In this document: positions 26,713 to 38,373 of the stretch, piece by piece
How positions within the stretch are numbered: the stretch's first letter is position 1
How the letters are laid out: each line of letters opens with the position of its first letter
Origin: Acetobacter estunensis
GTDB taxonomy: Bacteria > Pseudomonadota > Alphaproteobacteria > Acetobacterales > Acetobacteraceae
NCBI RefSeq assembly: GCF_019083805.1
Contig: NZ_JAHRDV010000005.1
Span: 231,364 to 295,363, forward strand
DNA: 64,000 bases
Direction of reading: 5' to 3'
The notes under the pieces: generated by a model
What the model was told of the DNA's origin: nothing
Seen by the model: the letters and a program-made list of their open reading frames with translations, nothing else
The model's database searches: none
Program-made: the position numbers and the translations under genes

Positions 26713-26851
26713 TCCCGATACCCTCTGGCGGTTCTGTCGTGCGCTCCGTCACGACAGAACGGTCTTGGCAAAACGGGACGAACGTCCTACCCCCCGACCC
26801 ATCCGGGAGCGCCGTCTCCCGCCCGCACGCAGATCATGGAGAGCAGCAGCG

Positions 26852-28483
26852 ATGAGCGAACGCGAGGCGATGGAATTCGATGTCGTCATCGTGGGTGGCG
26901 GCCCGGCCGGTCTGGCCGCCGCGATCCGCATGCGACAGGTAGCGCCCGAGGCCACTGTCTGCCTGATCGAGAAGGGCAGCGAGATTGGCGCGCATATCGT
27001 CTCTGGTGCGGTGATCGAACCCCGCGCGCTGGATGAACTGCTGCCCGACTGGCGCGAGCACAACGCGCCCATCACGACGCCCGTCACACAGGAGGAGATG
27101 TATTTCCTCACCGAGAAAAAGGGCTACAGGATTCCAGCCCTTGAGCGTGTGATGCCGCACATCGCTAATCACGGGAACTACATCGTCAGCCTAGGTGAGG
27201 TCTGTCGCTGGCTTGCCGCGCAGGCCGAAGAGATGGGTGTGGAGATCTACCCCGGTTTCGCGGGCGCGGAACTGTTGATCGAGCGGAACCGCGTGGTCGG
27301 CGTGGCAACCGGTGACATGGGCATCGGCCGCGATGGCGAGAAAGGCCCGAACTATCAGCCGGGCATGGAACTGCGCGCGAAATACACGCTGTTCGCGGAA
27401 GGCTGTCGCGGCTCGCTGAGCAAGCAGCTCATGGAGCATTACAATCTGCGCAAAGGCGTGGACCCGCAGACTTATGGCCTTGGTATCAAGGAAGTGTGGG
27501 AAATCCCTGCTGAGAACCATCGCCCAGGTCTTGTGGTGCACAGCTTCGGCTGGCCCCTCGATGACCGCACCTATGGCGGCGCATGGCTCTATCATTTCGG
27601 GGAGAACCTCGTCTCCTACGGCTTCGTCACGGGGCTGGATTACGAGAACACGTGGCTCTCGCCGTTCGAGGAAATGCAGCGCACCAAGCTGCACCCGATC
27701 TTCCGTCCGCATTTCGAGGGCGGGCGTCGCCTGATCTATGGCGCGCGCGCCCTGTCCGAAGGCGGGTTGCAATCCATTCCGCGCCTGACCTTCCCCGGTG
27801 GCGCGTTGATTGGGGACACGGCGGGCTTCCTCAACACGCCTAAGATCAAGGGCACGCACACGGCCATGAAGTCCGGTATGCTGGCGGCGGAAGCCGTGGC
27901 GGAGGCTCTGACGACCGAGCGCGTGGAGCCCGCGTCCTACACGGACCGCGTGCGCAATTCGTGGGTGTTCGAAGAACTGCATTCCGCCCGCAATGTGCGT
28001 CCCGCCTTTGCGCGTTGGGGTTCGAAGCTGGGCGCGCTCTATTCCGGCTTCGACGCGATGGTGCTGCGGGGCAAAGCGCCGTGGACGCTGCACTTCAAGC
28101 ACGCGGACAACGAAACGCTGCGTCCGGCGGAACTCTGCAAGCCGATCGATTATCCCAAGGCGGACGGCAAGGTGACGTTCGATCGTCTTTCCTCTGTCTT
28201 CCTCTCCAACACCAACCATGAGGAAGACCAGCCGGTTCATCTCAAGGTCCGCAACATGGCCCTTTGGAAGACGGTGAACTGGGACGTGTTCCGCGCGCCC
28301 GAGAGCCGTTACTGCCCGGCGGGTGTGTATGAAGCGGCGGATGTGGAGACGGAAGCGCGTCTAATCATCAATTCGCAGAACTGCGTGCATTGCAAGACCT
28401 GCGACATCAAGGATCCGACCCAGAATATCGACTGGGTCACGCCGGAAGGCGCAGGCGGCCCCAACTACCCCGCAGGGATGTAA
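26852..28483 (+). CDS. Electron transfer flavoprotein-ubiquinone oxidoreductase
   Basis: 543 residues from ATG 26852 (GGAG ten bases upstream). It takes electrons from reduced ETF and passes them to ubiquinone at the inner membrane. FAD-binding 'DVVIVGGGPAGLAAAIRMRQ', ubiquinone/FAD region 'IGAHIVSGAVIEP', and a C-terminal 4Fe-4S domain with 'INSQNCVHCKTCDIKDPTQN'. The length matches the family. Genes for the two ETF subunits follow on the same strand after about 100 bp, making a functional set for acyl-CoA and amino-acid dehydrogenases. Confidence 0.94.
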   Translation: MSEREAMEFDVVIVGGGPAGLAAAIRMRQVAPEATVCLIEKGSEIGAHIVSGAVIEPRALDELLPDWREHNAPITTPVTQEEMYFLTEKKGYRIPALERVMPHIANHGNYIVSLGEVCRWLAAQAEEMGVEIYPGFAGAELLIERNRVVGVATGDMGIGRDGEKGPNYQPGMELRAKYTLFAEGCRGSLSKQLMEHYNLRKGVDPQTYGLGIKEVWEIPAENHRPGLVVHSFGWPLDDRTYGGAWLYHFGENLVSYGFVTGLDYENTWLSPFEEMQRTKLHPIFRPHFEGGRRLIYGARALSEGGLQSIPRLTFPGGALIGDTAGFLNTPKIKGTHTAMKSGMLAAEAVAEALTTERVEPASYTDRVRNSWVFEELHSARNVRPAFARWGSKLGALYSGFDAMVLRGKAPWTLHFKHADNETLRPAELCKPIDYPKADGKVTFDRLSSVFLSNTNHEEDQPVHLKVRNMALWKTVNWDVFRAPESRYCPAGVYEAADVETEARLIINSQNCVHCKTCDIKDPTQNIDWVTPEGAGGPNYPAGM

Positions 28484-28587
28484 TTTCCGCGATAGTACGT
28501 TAAGCCAGCCGCCAATTCAGGTGGTCCGTCTGCGGGGCGTGGTTCCGTGGACGGCCCACTTCCCCACGCGTACAGGCTAGAGAGACC

Positions 28588-29337
28588 ATGAAGATTCTCG
28601 TCCCCGTGAAGCGCGTCGTCGATTACAACATCAAGGTTCTGGTCAAGTCCGACGGAACCGGGGTGGAGACGGCCGGTCTGAAGATGTCCATGAACCCCTT
28701 TGACGAAATTGCCGTCGAGGAAGCCGTGCGCCTGCGCGAGAAAGGTGCGGCGACGGAGGTGATCGCCGTCTCCATCGGTGTGCAGCAGGCACAGGACACG
28801 CTGCGCACGGCCATGGCGATGGGCGCCGATCGCTCCATTCTCGTGTTGTCCGAAGAAAGCCCCGAGCCGCTGGCCGTCGCCAAGGTGCTCAAGGCGCTGG
28901 TCGAGCGCGAAAAGCCCGATCTGGTGTTCCTTGGCAAGCAGGCCATCGATGACGACATGAACGCGACGGGCCAGATGCTGGCCGGTCTGCTCGGCTGGGG
29001 GCAGGGCACGTTCGCCAGCAAGGTCGAACTGGCCGATAGTCGCGCCGAGGTCACGCGCGAAGTGGACGGTGGCAACGAGACGGTCTCGCTCGCGCTGCCC
29101 GCCATCGTGACGGCGGATCTGCGCCTGAACGAGCCGCGCTATGCCTCGCTGCCCAATATCATGAAGGCGAAGAAGAAGCCGATGGAAACGCTTCAGGCGG
29201 CGGATCTGGGCGTGGACATGACACGTCGCCTCACCACTCTGTCGGTGGCTGAGCCGCCGGCCCGCAAGGCGGGCGAGAAGGTCGGCTCGGTGACCGAACT
29301 GGTTGAGAAGCTGCGTAACGAAGCCAAGGTGATCTGA
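28588..29337 (+). CDS. etfB: Electron transfer flavoprotein, beta subunit
   Basis: 249 residues, usual length. It begins '[20 protein letters not shown]', with '[19 protein letters not shown]' (AMP-binding region) and '[20 protein letters not shown]'. It forms the soluble heterodimer with the alpha subunit encoded two bases downstream. Confidence 0.95.
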   Translation: MKILVPVKRVVDYNIKVLVKSDGTGVETAGLKMSMNPFDEIAVEEAVRLREKGAATEVIAVSIGVQQAQDTLRTAMAMGADRSILVLSEESPEPLAVAKVLKALVEREKPDLVFLGKQAIDDDMNATGQMLAGLLGWGQGTFASKVELADSRAEVTREVDGGNETVSLALPAIVTADLRLNEPRYASLPNIMKAKKKPMETLQAADLGVDMTRRLTTLSVAEPPARKAGEKVGSVTELVEKLRNEAKVI

Positions 29338-29339
29338 TC

Positions 29340-30275
29340 ATGACGGTTCTTGTTCTCATCGAGACCGAAGACGGACAGGTCCGTCAGGCGTCCCGTTCCG
29401 CCATTGCTGCCGCAGGCAAGCTGGGCGAAGTCCACGCGCTCGTGACCGGCACGGAAGCCTCCGCACAGGCGGCTGCCGATGCGGCAGCGAAGGTTCCGGG
29501 TGTGACCAAGGTGCGCAAGGTGGCCTCTGACGTGCTGGCGCACGATCTGGCTGAGCCTCTGGCGGATGTGGTGGTCGCGCTCGCGGGTGATTACGATCAC
29601 ATCGTCGCGGCGTCCACGGCGTCCGGCAAGAACGTGCTGCCCCGCGTGGCCGCCCTTCTCGATGTGCAGCCGATCCCCGATGTGGTGGAGATCAAGGATG
29701 CCGACACGTTCGTGCGTCCGATCTATGCGGGCAACGCGCTGGCGACGGTGAAGTCTTCCGACACGAAGAAAGTGCTGACGATTCGTCCCACCAACTTCGA
29801 TCCGGCGGCCGCCGAGGGTGGTTCCGCCACCATTGAAGCTGTTGTGCCGAATGTGACGGACACCGTCTCGCGCTTTGTCTCCTCCGAAACGCCACAGAGC
29901 GATCGTCCGGAGTTGGAGTCGGCGCGCGTGATCGTGTCGGGTGGGCGTGGTCTGGGAAGCTGCGAAAACTTCCACAAGATTCTCGATCCGCTGGCGGACA
30001 AGCTGGGGGCTGCCCTTGGCGCCTCCCGTGTGGCAGTCGATTCGGGCTTTGCGCCAAATGATTGTCAGGTGGGGCAGACCGGTAAGGTCGTGGCGCCAGA
30101 GCTGTACATTGCCGTTGGCATTTCGGGTGCGATCCAGCATCTGGCCGGCATGAAGGACAGCAAGGTGATCGTGGCGATCAACAAGGATCCCGATGCGCCG
30201 ATTCTTCAGGTGGCGGACTACGCACTGGTGGGCGATCTGTTCGAGATTGTGCCGGAGCTGACGAACGCGATCTGA
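29340..30275 (+). CDS. etfA: Electron transfer flavoprotein, alpha subunit
   Basis: 311 residues. N-terminal domain I carries '[20 protein letters not shown]'. The C-terminal FAD domain carries '[20 protein letters not shown]', '[20 protein letters not shown]' and '[20 protein letters not shown]'. Two bases after etfB, hence co-translated. A long terminator closes the unit. Confidence 0.95.
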   Translation: MTVLVLIETEDGQVRQASRSAIAAAGKLGEVHALVTGTEASAQAAADAAAKVPGVTKVRKVASDVLAHDLAEPLADVVVALAGDYDHIVAASTASGKNVLPRVAALLDVQPIPDVVEIKDADTFVRPIYAGNALATVKSSDTKKVLTIRPTNFDPAAAEGGSATIEAVVPNVTDTVSRFVSSETPQSDRPELESARVIVSGGRGLGSCENFHKILDPLADKLGAALGASRVAVDSGFAPNDCQVGQTGKVVAPELYIAVGISGAIQHLAGMKDSKVIVAINKDPDAPILQVADYALVGDLFEIVPELTNAI

Positions 30276-30300
30276 ACGTCTCCGTCATTGAACATCTGAG

Positions 30301-30340
30301 GAAGGGCGCTCCGTCACCAGACGGAGCGCCCTTCTTCTTT
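30301..30340 (+). terminator. Terminator after etfA
   Basis: GAAGGGCGCTCCGTC (30301–30315) and GACGGAGCGCCCTTC (30320–30334) form a perfect 15-bp stem with loop ACCA, followed by TTCTTT. A very stable terminator. Confidence 0.88.
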
Positions 30341-30420
30341 ACGAACGTTCATCGTTGTTAACGCACCGGTGACGCACAGCAGGCACACTTGGGGCTTCTG
30401 CCCCGAAAACAGTGTGCTCC

Positions 30421-32775
30421 ATGCCCGATCTCCTCCGAGAACTTGCCGCCCACAACCCGCTGTTCCTCGCGGGTGCGACTTTGCTGTGCGCGGCGACGAT
30501 GCTGATTTCGGTCCGCATGATCTGTCGTGCCGCCATGGCGCGACGGCATTCGCAACGCCTGACACGGTTGTTTCTGGCGGCGGCGGTGGCGGCCAATGGC
30601 GTCTGGGCCACCCATTTCATGGCCATGCTGGGTCGTCAGTCCGCCGTTCAGACAGCCTATGATCTGCCGTTGACACTGTTTTCGGTCATCGTGGCGTGCG
30701 GGTTTTTTCTGGCTGCGTGGTGGGTCGAGATCCGGACGAAGGGTGGCTCCCGCTCGCCGCTGACCGCTCTTCTGATGACGGCCGCCGTGGGCGGCATGCA
30801 TTATATCGGCATCGCGGCCATCACGAGCGATGCCTCCAATCATGTGCAACCACTCCGTATTGGGTTGTCGCTAGGAAGCGGCTTTCTGCTGTTTCTGCTG
30901 GGGACATGGCTGCTGCGTGAGGAGCGAGGACACCGTCGTGCGTTTGCCGCTGTCGCGTGGATTCTTGGCGTTGTCCTTCTGCATTTCATCGGCATGCCCG
31001 CCGATCATATGACCGCAGCTATGTCGCACGCGGCCCATCGCGCCGATTCGGTTTCCCTGGCCGCAATGGTGATGGGCGGTTCCGGCTCATTCCTTGGACT
31101 GGCTCTGGTTTTCCTGCTGCTGGAGTATCGCGGTGTCCGGCACCGCAATGAGGAAAATCTGCGCGCCCGTCATTTTGCGGATGTGGCCATAGAAGGCCTC
31201 ATCATCACGAGTGGCGGGGCTATTGTGGACGCCAACGCGGCTTTCTGGGAACTGGTGGGGGCGGCGCGTCCGGATGTGGGGCTGGTCCGTTCCCGTCTGC
31301 CGGATCTGCAAACGGAAGAGGATGTGCAGGCGCTCGTGCGGCAGGAAAAGCCGCGTGAGATGGTCATGGTGCGCGCCGATGGCGAGACGATCCCTGTGGA
31401 AGTCTATGGGCGTCATGTCTCGTGGCAGGGAAAGAACCGTGACGTTCTGGCCATTCTCGATCTGCGAGCGCGGAAAGAAGCCGAGATGGCGCTGCAGGAA
31501 CTGGCTGTCAGGGACATGCTCACGGGCATCGGTAATCGTGCTTTCTTCGTTTCCACGCTGACAGACATACTGGAACACGGAAAACGACATGGGCGTTGTC
31601 TGGCCGTGTTTCTGGTCGATGTGGACCGCTTCAAGTCCATCAACGAGACCTGTGGGCATGCGACGGGGGATGCGGTTCTGGGAGCCATCGCCCGCCGGCT
31701 CCAGCTTCTGGTGCCGCAGGGTGCGATCAGCGCACGGATCGCCGGTGACGAGTTTGCCGTGGCCTTCGATGTCACGGAGCGGGATGCGGGCGAGTTCGCG
31801 GTGTATCTGGCGCACCAACTCCGGATGCCACTGCCCGATCATCCGGATGAGCTACCTGTTTCGGTCAGCGTTGGGTTTGTGGTGTCCTCTGACGAGACAC
31901 CGGACGGGGATACGCTGCTGCATCGCTCCGGCATAGCGCTTCTGGCCGCCAAGCAGGCGGGACGCGGCAATGCCCGCGAATATGACCAATCCTTCGATAC
32001 GTCGATTCGCGAGCGTATCCGCATGGAACGCGAAATTCGGCAGGCGCTGGATCGCGAGGAATTCTTTCTTGAATATCAGCCGATCATGTCCACCGGCGAT
32101 CATTGCCTGACGGGCTACGAAGCGCTGGTGCGGTGGCAGCATCCCGAACGTGGACGGGTGCCGCCCGATCAGTTTATCGGGGTGGCCGAGGAATGCGGTC
32201 TCATTGCCGATCTGGGCGAATGGGTGGTGCGTCGCGCTTGCGCCGATGCCGTGTCATGGAAAAACGGATTGGGCGTGTCCGTGAATGTTTCGCCCGTGCA
32301 GTTCGCCATGTCCGACCTTCCGGCGGTCATCAGCGCGGCACTGGGAGATTCCGGATTGTCGCCCGACCGGCTGAGCGTGGAAATTACGGAAAACACATTG
32401 CTGCAGGGGCGTGAGAATGTCCGCATCCTGCGCCAGTTGCGTGAAATTGGCGTGGGCATCGTCATGGACGATTTCGGGACCGGATATTCCAGCCTGAGTT
32501 ATCTGCGGGAGTTCCAGTTCGACAGGATAAAGATCGACCGTTCGTTCATTGGGGACATGCTGAGGGAACGCCAGTCAGCCGGGATTGTGGATCTGATCCT
32601 GTCGCTTGGGCGGGTGCTGGGGGTGGACATCGTGGCCGAAGGAATCGAGACGGCCGATCAGTTGTCCTATCTGGAAGCGCGGGCCTGCACGTTGGTGCAG
32701 GGGTATTTCATCGGTCGTCCCAGCCGGGAGATCGCGCCTGCGCCGTCTGCCGCGGCTTTGGCGGTCTCGCCCTGA
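30421..32775 (+). CDS. MHYT–PAS–GGDEF–EAL c-di-GMP turnover protein
   Basis: 784 residues from ATG 30421 (a GTG at 30412 is in frame). The N-terminal membrane sensor has MHYT-type repeats ('GVWATHFMAMLG', 'GGMHYIGIAAI', 'VLLHFIGMPADHMT'), proposed in the family to bind copper and sense O2, CO or NO. A PAS-like segment (about 240–350), a GGDEF domain and an EAL domain follow. The GGDEF signature is AGDEF (residues 441–445). The EAL domain keeps Glu567 of 'YEALVRW', 'NVSPVQF', 'EITENTLL', 'DDFGTGYSSL', 'KIDRSF' and 'AEGIET', so phosphodiesterase activity is likely. In acetic acid bacteria c-di-GMP controls cellulose synthesis; no cellulose gene is nearby. Confidence 0.9.
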   Translation: MPDLLRELAAHNPLFLAGATLLCAATMLISVRMICRAAMARRHSQRLTRLFLAAAVAANGVWATHFMAMLGRQSAVQTAYDLPLTLFSVIVACGFFLAAWWVEIRTKGGSRSPLTALLMTAAVGGMHYIGIAAITSDASNHVQPLRIGLSLGSGFLLFLLGTWLLREERGHRRAFAAVAWILGVVLLHFIGMPADHMTAAMSHAAHRADSVSLAAMVMGGSGSFLGLALVFLLLEYRGVRHRNEENLRARHFADVAIEGLIITSGGAIVDANAAFWELVGAARPDVGLVRSRLPDLQTEEDVQALVRQEKPREMVMVRADGETIPVEVYGRHVSWQGKNRDVLAILDLRARKEAEMALQELAVRDMLTGIGNRAFFVSTLTDILEHGKRHGRCLAVFLVDVDRFKSINETCGHATGDAVLGAIARRLQLLVPQGAISARIAGDEFAVAFDVTERDAGEFAVYLAHQLRMPLPDHPDELPVSVSVGFVVSSDETPDGDTLLHRSGIALLAAKQAGRGNAREYDQSFDTSIRERIRMEREIRQALDREEFFLEYQPIMSTGDHCLTGYEALVRWQHPERGRVPPDQFIGVAEECGLIADLGEWVVRRACADAVSWKNGLGVSVNVSPVQFAMSDLPAVISAALGDSGLSPDRLSVEITENTLLQGRENVRILRQLREIGVGIVMDDFGTGYSSLSYLREFQFDRIKIDRSFIGDMLRERQSAGIVDLILSLGRVLGVDIVAEGIETADQLSYLEARACTLVQGYFIGRPSREIAPAPSAAALAVSP

Positions 32776-32784
32776 GAACGGATT

Positions 32785-34017
32785 TCAGGGGCCGGGACTG
32801 AGACGACGGCGCAGAGCATTTGCCGCCACCATCATTACCGGCCCCAGCGCCATGACGCAGAAGGTGGGGATGATTGAGTCGGCGGGCATGAAACCCATGA
32901 TGAGACCGCTTATCGATCCGATGCTGAATTGCAGCGTGCCCATCATGGCCGAGGCGGTGCCGGCATGAGCACCGTGATGGTGCAGGGCCAGCACGGTGGC
33001 GTTGCCACCGATGAAGCCCAGAGAACCGGTCATGAAGACGATCAGTGCGCCTATGGCAAGCGGCGTAGCGGCCGTCACGATATGGGATGCGACCAGTCCC
33101 ACACTCAATAATCCGGCGCACGCGCACCACGCGATGCCGAACTGCATCAGCGTTTCCAGTTCCATGCGGTGAATGAGCCAGCCGCTGACCTGTGTGCTGG
33201 CAATGAACAGGGCGGCGTTGACGCCAAAGAAGAGAGCGAACTGGGCCGGGGAAAAGCCGAGCAGATGCTCGAACACCACGGGTGCTCCGCCGATATAAGC
33301 GAACATGACAAAGGTGGAGGCACTGGCGATGAGCGCATTGAGCAGGAAATGCGGCTCGCGCAGAACCAGAAGATAGCGCGAAAGGATGGCGGCGGGCGGC
33401 AGACGCACACGCCGCGCCTGTGGAAGTGTTTCGGGCAGCACGAGCGCAATGGCCGCGCATCCGATGAGGCCATAGAGCACGGCAATCCAGAAGATATACC
33501 GCCATGAGCCGAAGGCGAGAACGACTCCGCCCAGAGAAGGCGCCAGAATCGGCATGACACCGAATACCAGCGTGAGCTGGGTCATGATGCGTGCGCCATC
33601 CCGCCCGGTCGCGATGTCGCGGATCACGGCGCGAGGTACCACGGCGCTGGCCGATCCCCCGATGGCCGCGAGAAAACGGAACACACAGAACAGGTGAAAA
33701 TTGGCGGTTACGGCACAACCGATGGACGCGAGGATGTAGATCAGCAATCCGCCCATCAACGGTGCGCGTCGCCCGAACCGGTCCGAAAGGGGACCGGAGG
33801 AAAACTGCCCTACCGCCAGCCCGGCAAACCATGCTGCCAGCGTGAATTGGGCGGAACCCGGCCCACCCCCGAGATCGTGATCCAGAATGGGGAAGGCCGG
33901 AAGATACATGTCGGTGGACAGCGGACCGATAGCGGTCACGAGGCCCAGCAGAACGACAAGGGAGAAGGGCAGGCGTCCGCTGGCCTGCATCAGTTCGACG
34001 GAGTGCTTGCTGGGCAT
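32785..34017 (-). CDS. Bcr/CflA-family MFS drug efflux transporter
   Basis: 410 residues from ATG 34017. Twelve membrane segments. Family marks are 'TDMYLPAFPILDHDLG', 'VGQFSSGPLSDRFGRRAPLM' (motif A) and 'FRFLAAIGGSASAVVPRAVI'. Likely proton-driven drug export of bicyclomycin/chloramphenicol type; the substrate is inferred. Convergent with the c-di-GMP gene, only nine bases between the stops, with no clear bidirectional terminator. Confidence 0.88.
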   Translation of the reverse strand: MPSKHSVELMQASGRLPFSLVVLLGLVTAIGPLSTDMYLPAFPILDHDLGGGPGSAQFTLAAWFAGLAVGQFSSGPLSDRFGRRAPLMGGLLIYILASIGCAVTANFHLFCVFRFLAAIGGSASAVVPRAVIRDIATGRDGARIMTQLTLVFGVMPILAPSLGGVVLAFGSWRYIFWIAVLYGLIGCAAIALVLPETLPQARRVRLPPAAILSRYLLVLREPHFLLNALIASASTFVMFAYIGGAPVVFEHLLGFSPAQFALFFGVNAALFIASTQVSGWLIHRMELETLMQFGIAWCACAGLLSVGLVASHIVTAATPLAIGALIVFMTGSLGFIGGNATVLALHHHGAHAGTASAMMGTLQFSIGSISGLIMGFMPADSIIPTFCVMALGPVMMVAANALRRRLSPGP

Positions 34018-34124
34018 GCCTGAATCCGGCCAGAAAACGAGAGAATTGCGCCTATGCCCGTGCAGGATGGACCTGTCCATGCCTGCCCGGTGTGAAGCGG
34101 ACCTCGACACACGGCATGGCGGCG

Positions 34125-35448
34125 TTAGCGGGTGGCTTTGCGCGAAAAACGGCAGACAGTCTCGATCTCGGCCGACCACAGGAACTGGTCCACTACGGTC
34201 ACCGCATCGATCGTATAGCCGCAGGCCAGAAGTCGGGCGGCGTCTCGAAACAGTATTTGTGGATTGCAGCTTACATAGATGAGAGTGGTGGGTTTGGCGT
34301 CGAGCAGAGCCTGCATTTGCAGCCCGGCGCCCCCATACGGTGGGTCGAGCACCACAGCCAGCGCTGTTCCCAGTTCGCGGGCGTTCAATGGCTGCCGGTC
34401 GAGATCGCGCTGGTGAGCTTCCACCCGATGCCCTGTGGCCGCGCGCTGAAGGGCGCGGGTGGCTCCGGGATGACCCTCATACGCCTCGACCCGGGTATGC
34501 TCTGCCAACGGAAACGTGAGAGTTCCGCATCCTGCATGGAGTTCAACGACGTGGGCTTTGCGTCCCGGAATACGAGGCAGCGCAGCTACAACAGCCTGCT
34601 GGATCGCGGCTTCACCTTCGCGGCTGGCCTGCAGGAAGGCTCCAGGTGGCGGTTCGACATCCACGCCTGCAAAAGCGATTCGAGGCGGGCCCACCTGAGC
34701 CAGTATTTCAGGTTCTTCCTTCGGGCCCGATCGCTTGCCAGCAATGCGGGGAATGCCGTGCGCACGGGTGAAATCGGCCAGCCGCTCCCGATCGCGTGGG
34801 GAGGCATCGTGTTTCGAGACGATCAGGAGATCAGGCCCGGTATCGAGAAGATTGATCGCAAGTTCCGCTTCGCGACGGAACAGATCAAGTCGGGGAAACA
34901 GATCCCGCAGAGGGGGTAGAAGCCTCAGGATATCGGGGTGCAACACATGGCATTCGGTCAGATCCACCACATCGCCGCCACGGCGATGCAGGCCGATAAC
35001 CAGTGCTGTGCCCTGTTGGCGCACGGCCAGATCCGCACGTCGGCGTGTGGAAGGCGGCGTTGCGACAACGGAGATCGATGGAAGCGTTGTGGCGCCCGCT
35101 TTCTGGAGGCCGTCCTGAATCCGGTTCTTTTTCCACGCCTGAATCCACGACAGGGAAAGATGCTGGAGCGTGCAGCCGCCGCAAACACCGAAAAGCCCGC
35201 AAGGTGGCGGAACCCGCTCGGGAGCCGGGGTCATCACCTCCACAAGTCGGACGCGGCCTTGACCAATCGGCTGGGCCAGCACCACGTCGCCGGGGGCTGT
35301 TAAGGGGATGAAGGCAACATCCGTGCCATTCGACGGATCGAGTGGCCGCGCCAGCCCATCCCCAGCACTTCCAAGCTCTTCGACCTTCCATGCGAAAGGC
35401 GGAACAAGGACAGCGTCAGGACGAGGTGAAGTGCGGGAACGGCGGCGC

Positions 35449-35471
<23 letters not shown>
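34125..35471 (-). CDS. Class I SAM-dependent RNA (uracil-C5) methyltransferase, RlmD/TrmA-like
   Basis: 448 residues from GTG 35471 (GAGG six bases upstream); ATG 35465 and TTG 35483 are alternatives. An N-terminal OB/TRAM-like part ('DVVLAQPIGQGRVRLVEV') precedes the 4Fe-4S cysteines in 'CGLFGVCGGCTLQHLS'. The Rossmann methyltransferase follows: SAM site 'VVELHAGCGTLTFPLA', 'AVVLDPPYGGAGLQMQALLD' and catalytic 'IYVSCNPQILFRDAARLLA'. It should make m5U in 23S rRNA or tRNA. The start overlaps the end of the helicase gene, so the two are coupled and may act on the same rRNA. Confidence 0.85.
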
Positions 35472-37650
<2,179 letters not shown>

Positions 37651-37803
37651 GTCGCTCTCAGATATGTCGGCTGCGGTGAGGCAGATGCGCGCGGTGCGCG
37701 GATGGCCGGGATCAGAACCGGTGCCTGTCGGTAGGCTGTCCCGAGCAGAAAATCAAGCACCGTCGGCGGCACGAGCGCCGACGGAAATGAGGCGATGCGT
37801 GCG

Positions 37804-38253
37804 TCAGAACCCGTGTCCCATCGCCGCGCAGAGAATGGCGAGCATTCCGCAACCCACGATTCCCAGCATCAAGCTGCGGATGGAGTCGAAAGTGGCGGGC
37901 TTGGGCCGCATGGCGCGTCGGGCTGTCTGATAGGGACCGTAGAAGACGCGCAGGAACAGTCCAGCCATGATGAGACCGAAAACCTGCATGGCGTTGACGG
38001 TCCAGGGCATGACGGCAAAGCCGCCTTCGTGCACGATCATCAGCCAGCCGGTGATCAGCACCGTGGGCATCAGGTGCCAGACCACGCGCAGGAATCGCTT
38101 GAGCGTGAGCAGATGCACGGCGCTGCGCTGGGCATTGTCGAGTAGCGTGAGCGCCGGACGGAGGATCAGCGCGGCATAGGTCGCTCCACCCACCCAGACG
38201 GCCATGCCGGCGATGTGCAGGGTGAGAACGAGGCTCCAGAGGATGTGAGGCAT
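37804..38253 (-). CDS. CopD-like small integral membrane protein
   Basis: 149 residues with four membrane segments. It begins 'MPHILWSLVLTLHIAGMAVW', with conserved His14 and Trp20 in the HIxxxxxWVGG pattern shared by CopD-domain and HemJ-like membrane proteins. The function is not established for such short forms; copper uptake or haem binding are possibilities. Monocistronic, divergent from the nnr gene. Confidence 0.7.
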   Translation of the reverse strand: MPHILWSLVLTLHIAGMAVWVGGATYAALILRPALTLLDNAQRSAVHLLTLKRFLRVVWHLMPTVLITGWLMIVHEGGFAVMPWTVNAMQVFGLIMAGLFLRVFYGPYQTARRAMRPKPATFDSIRSLMLGIVGCGMLAILCAAMGHGF

Positions 38254-38373
38254 GCGGACTCCATCGGATCAGGACGACAGGACGATCGTGCGGCTTGATC
38301 GCCAATTCGGCCAAGGAACGCAAGCGAGCGCCTGTTTCGCGCGGCTTGCCGAAATCATGAAAGGTTCCCCGAC

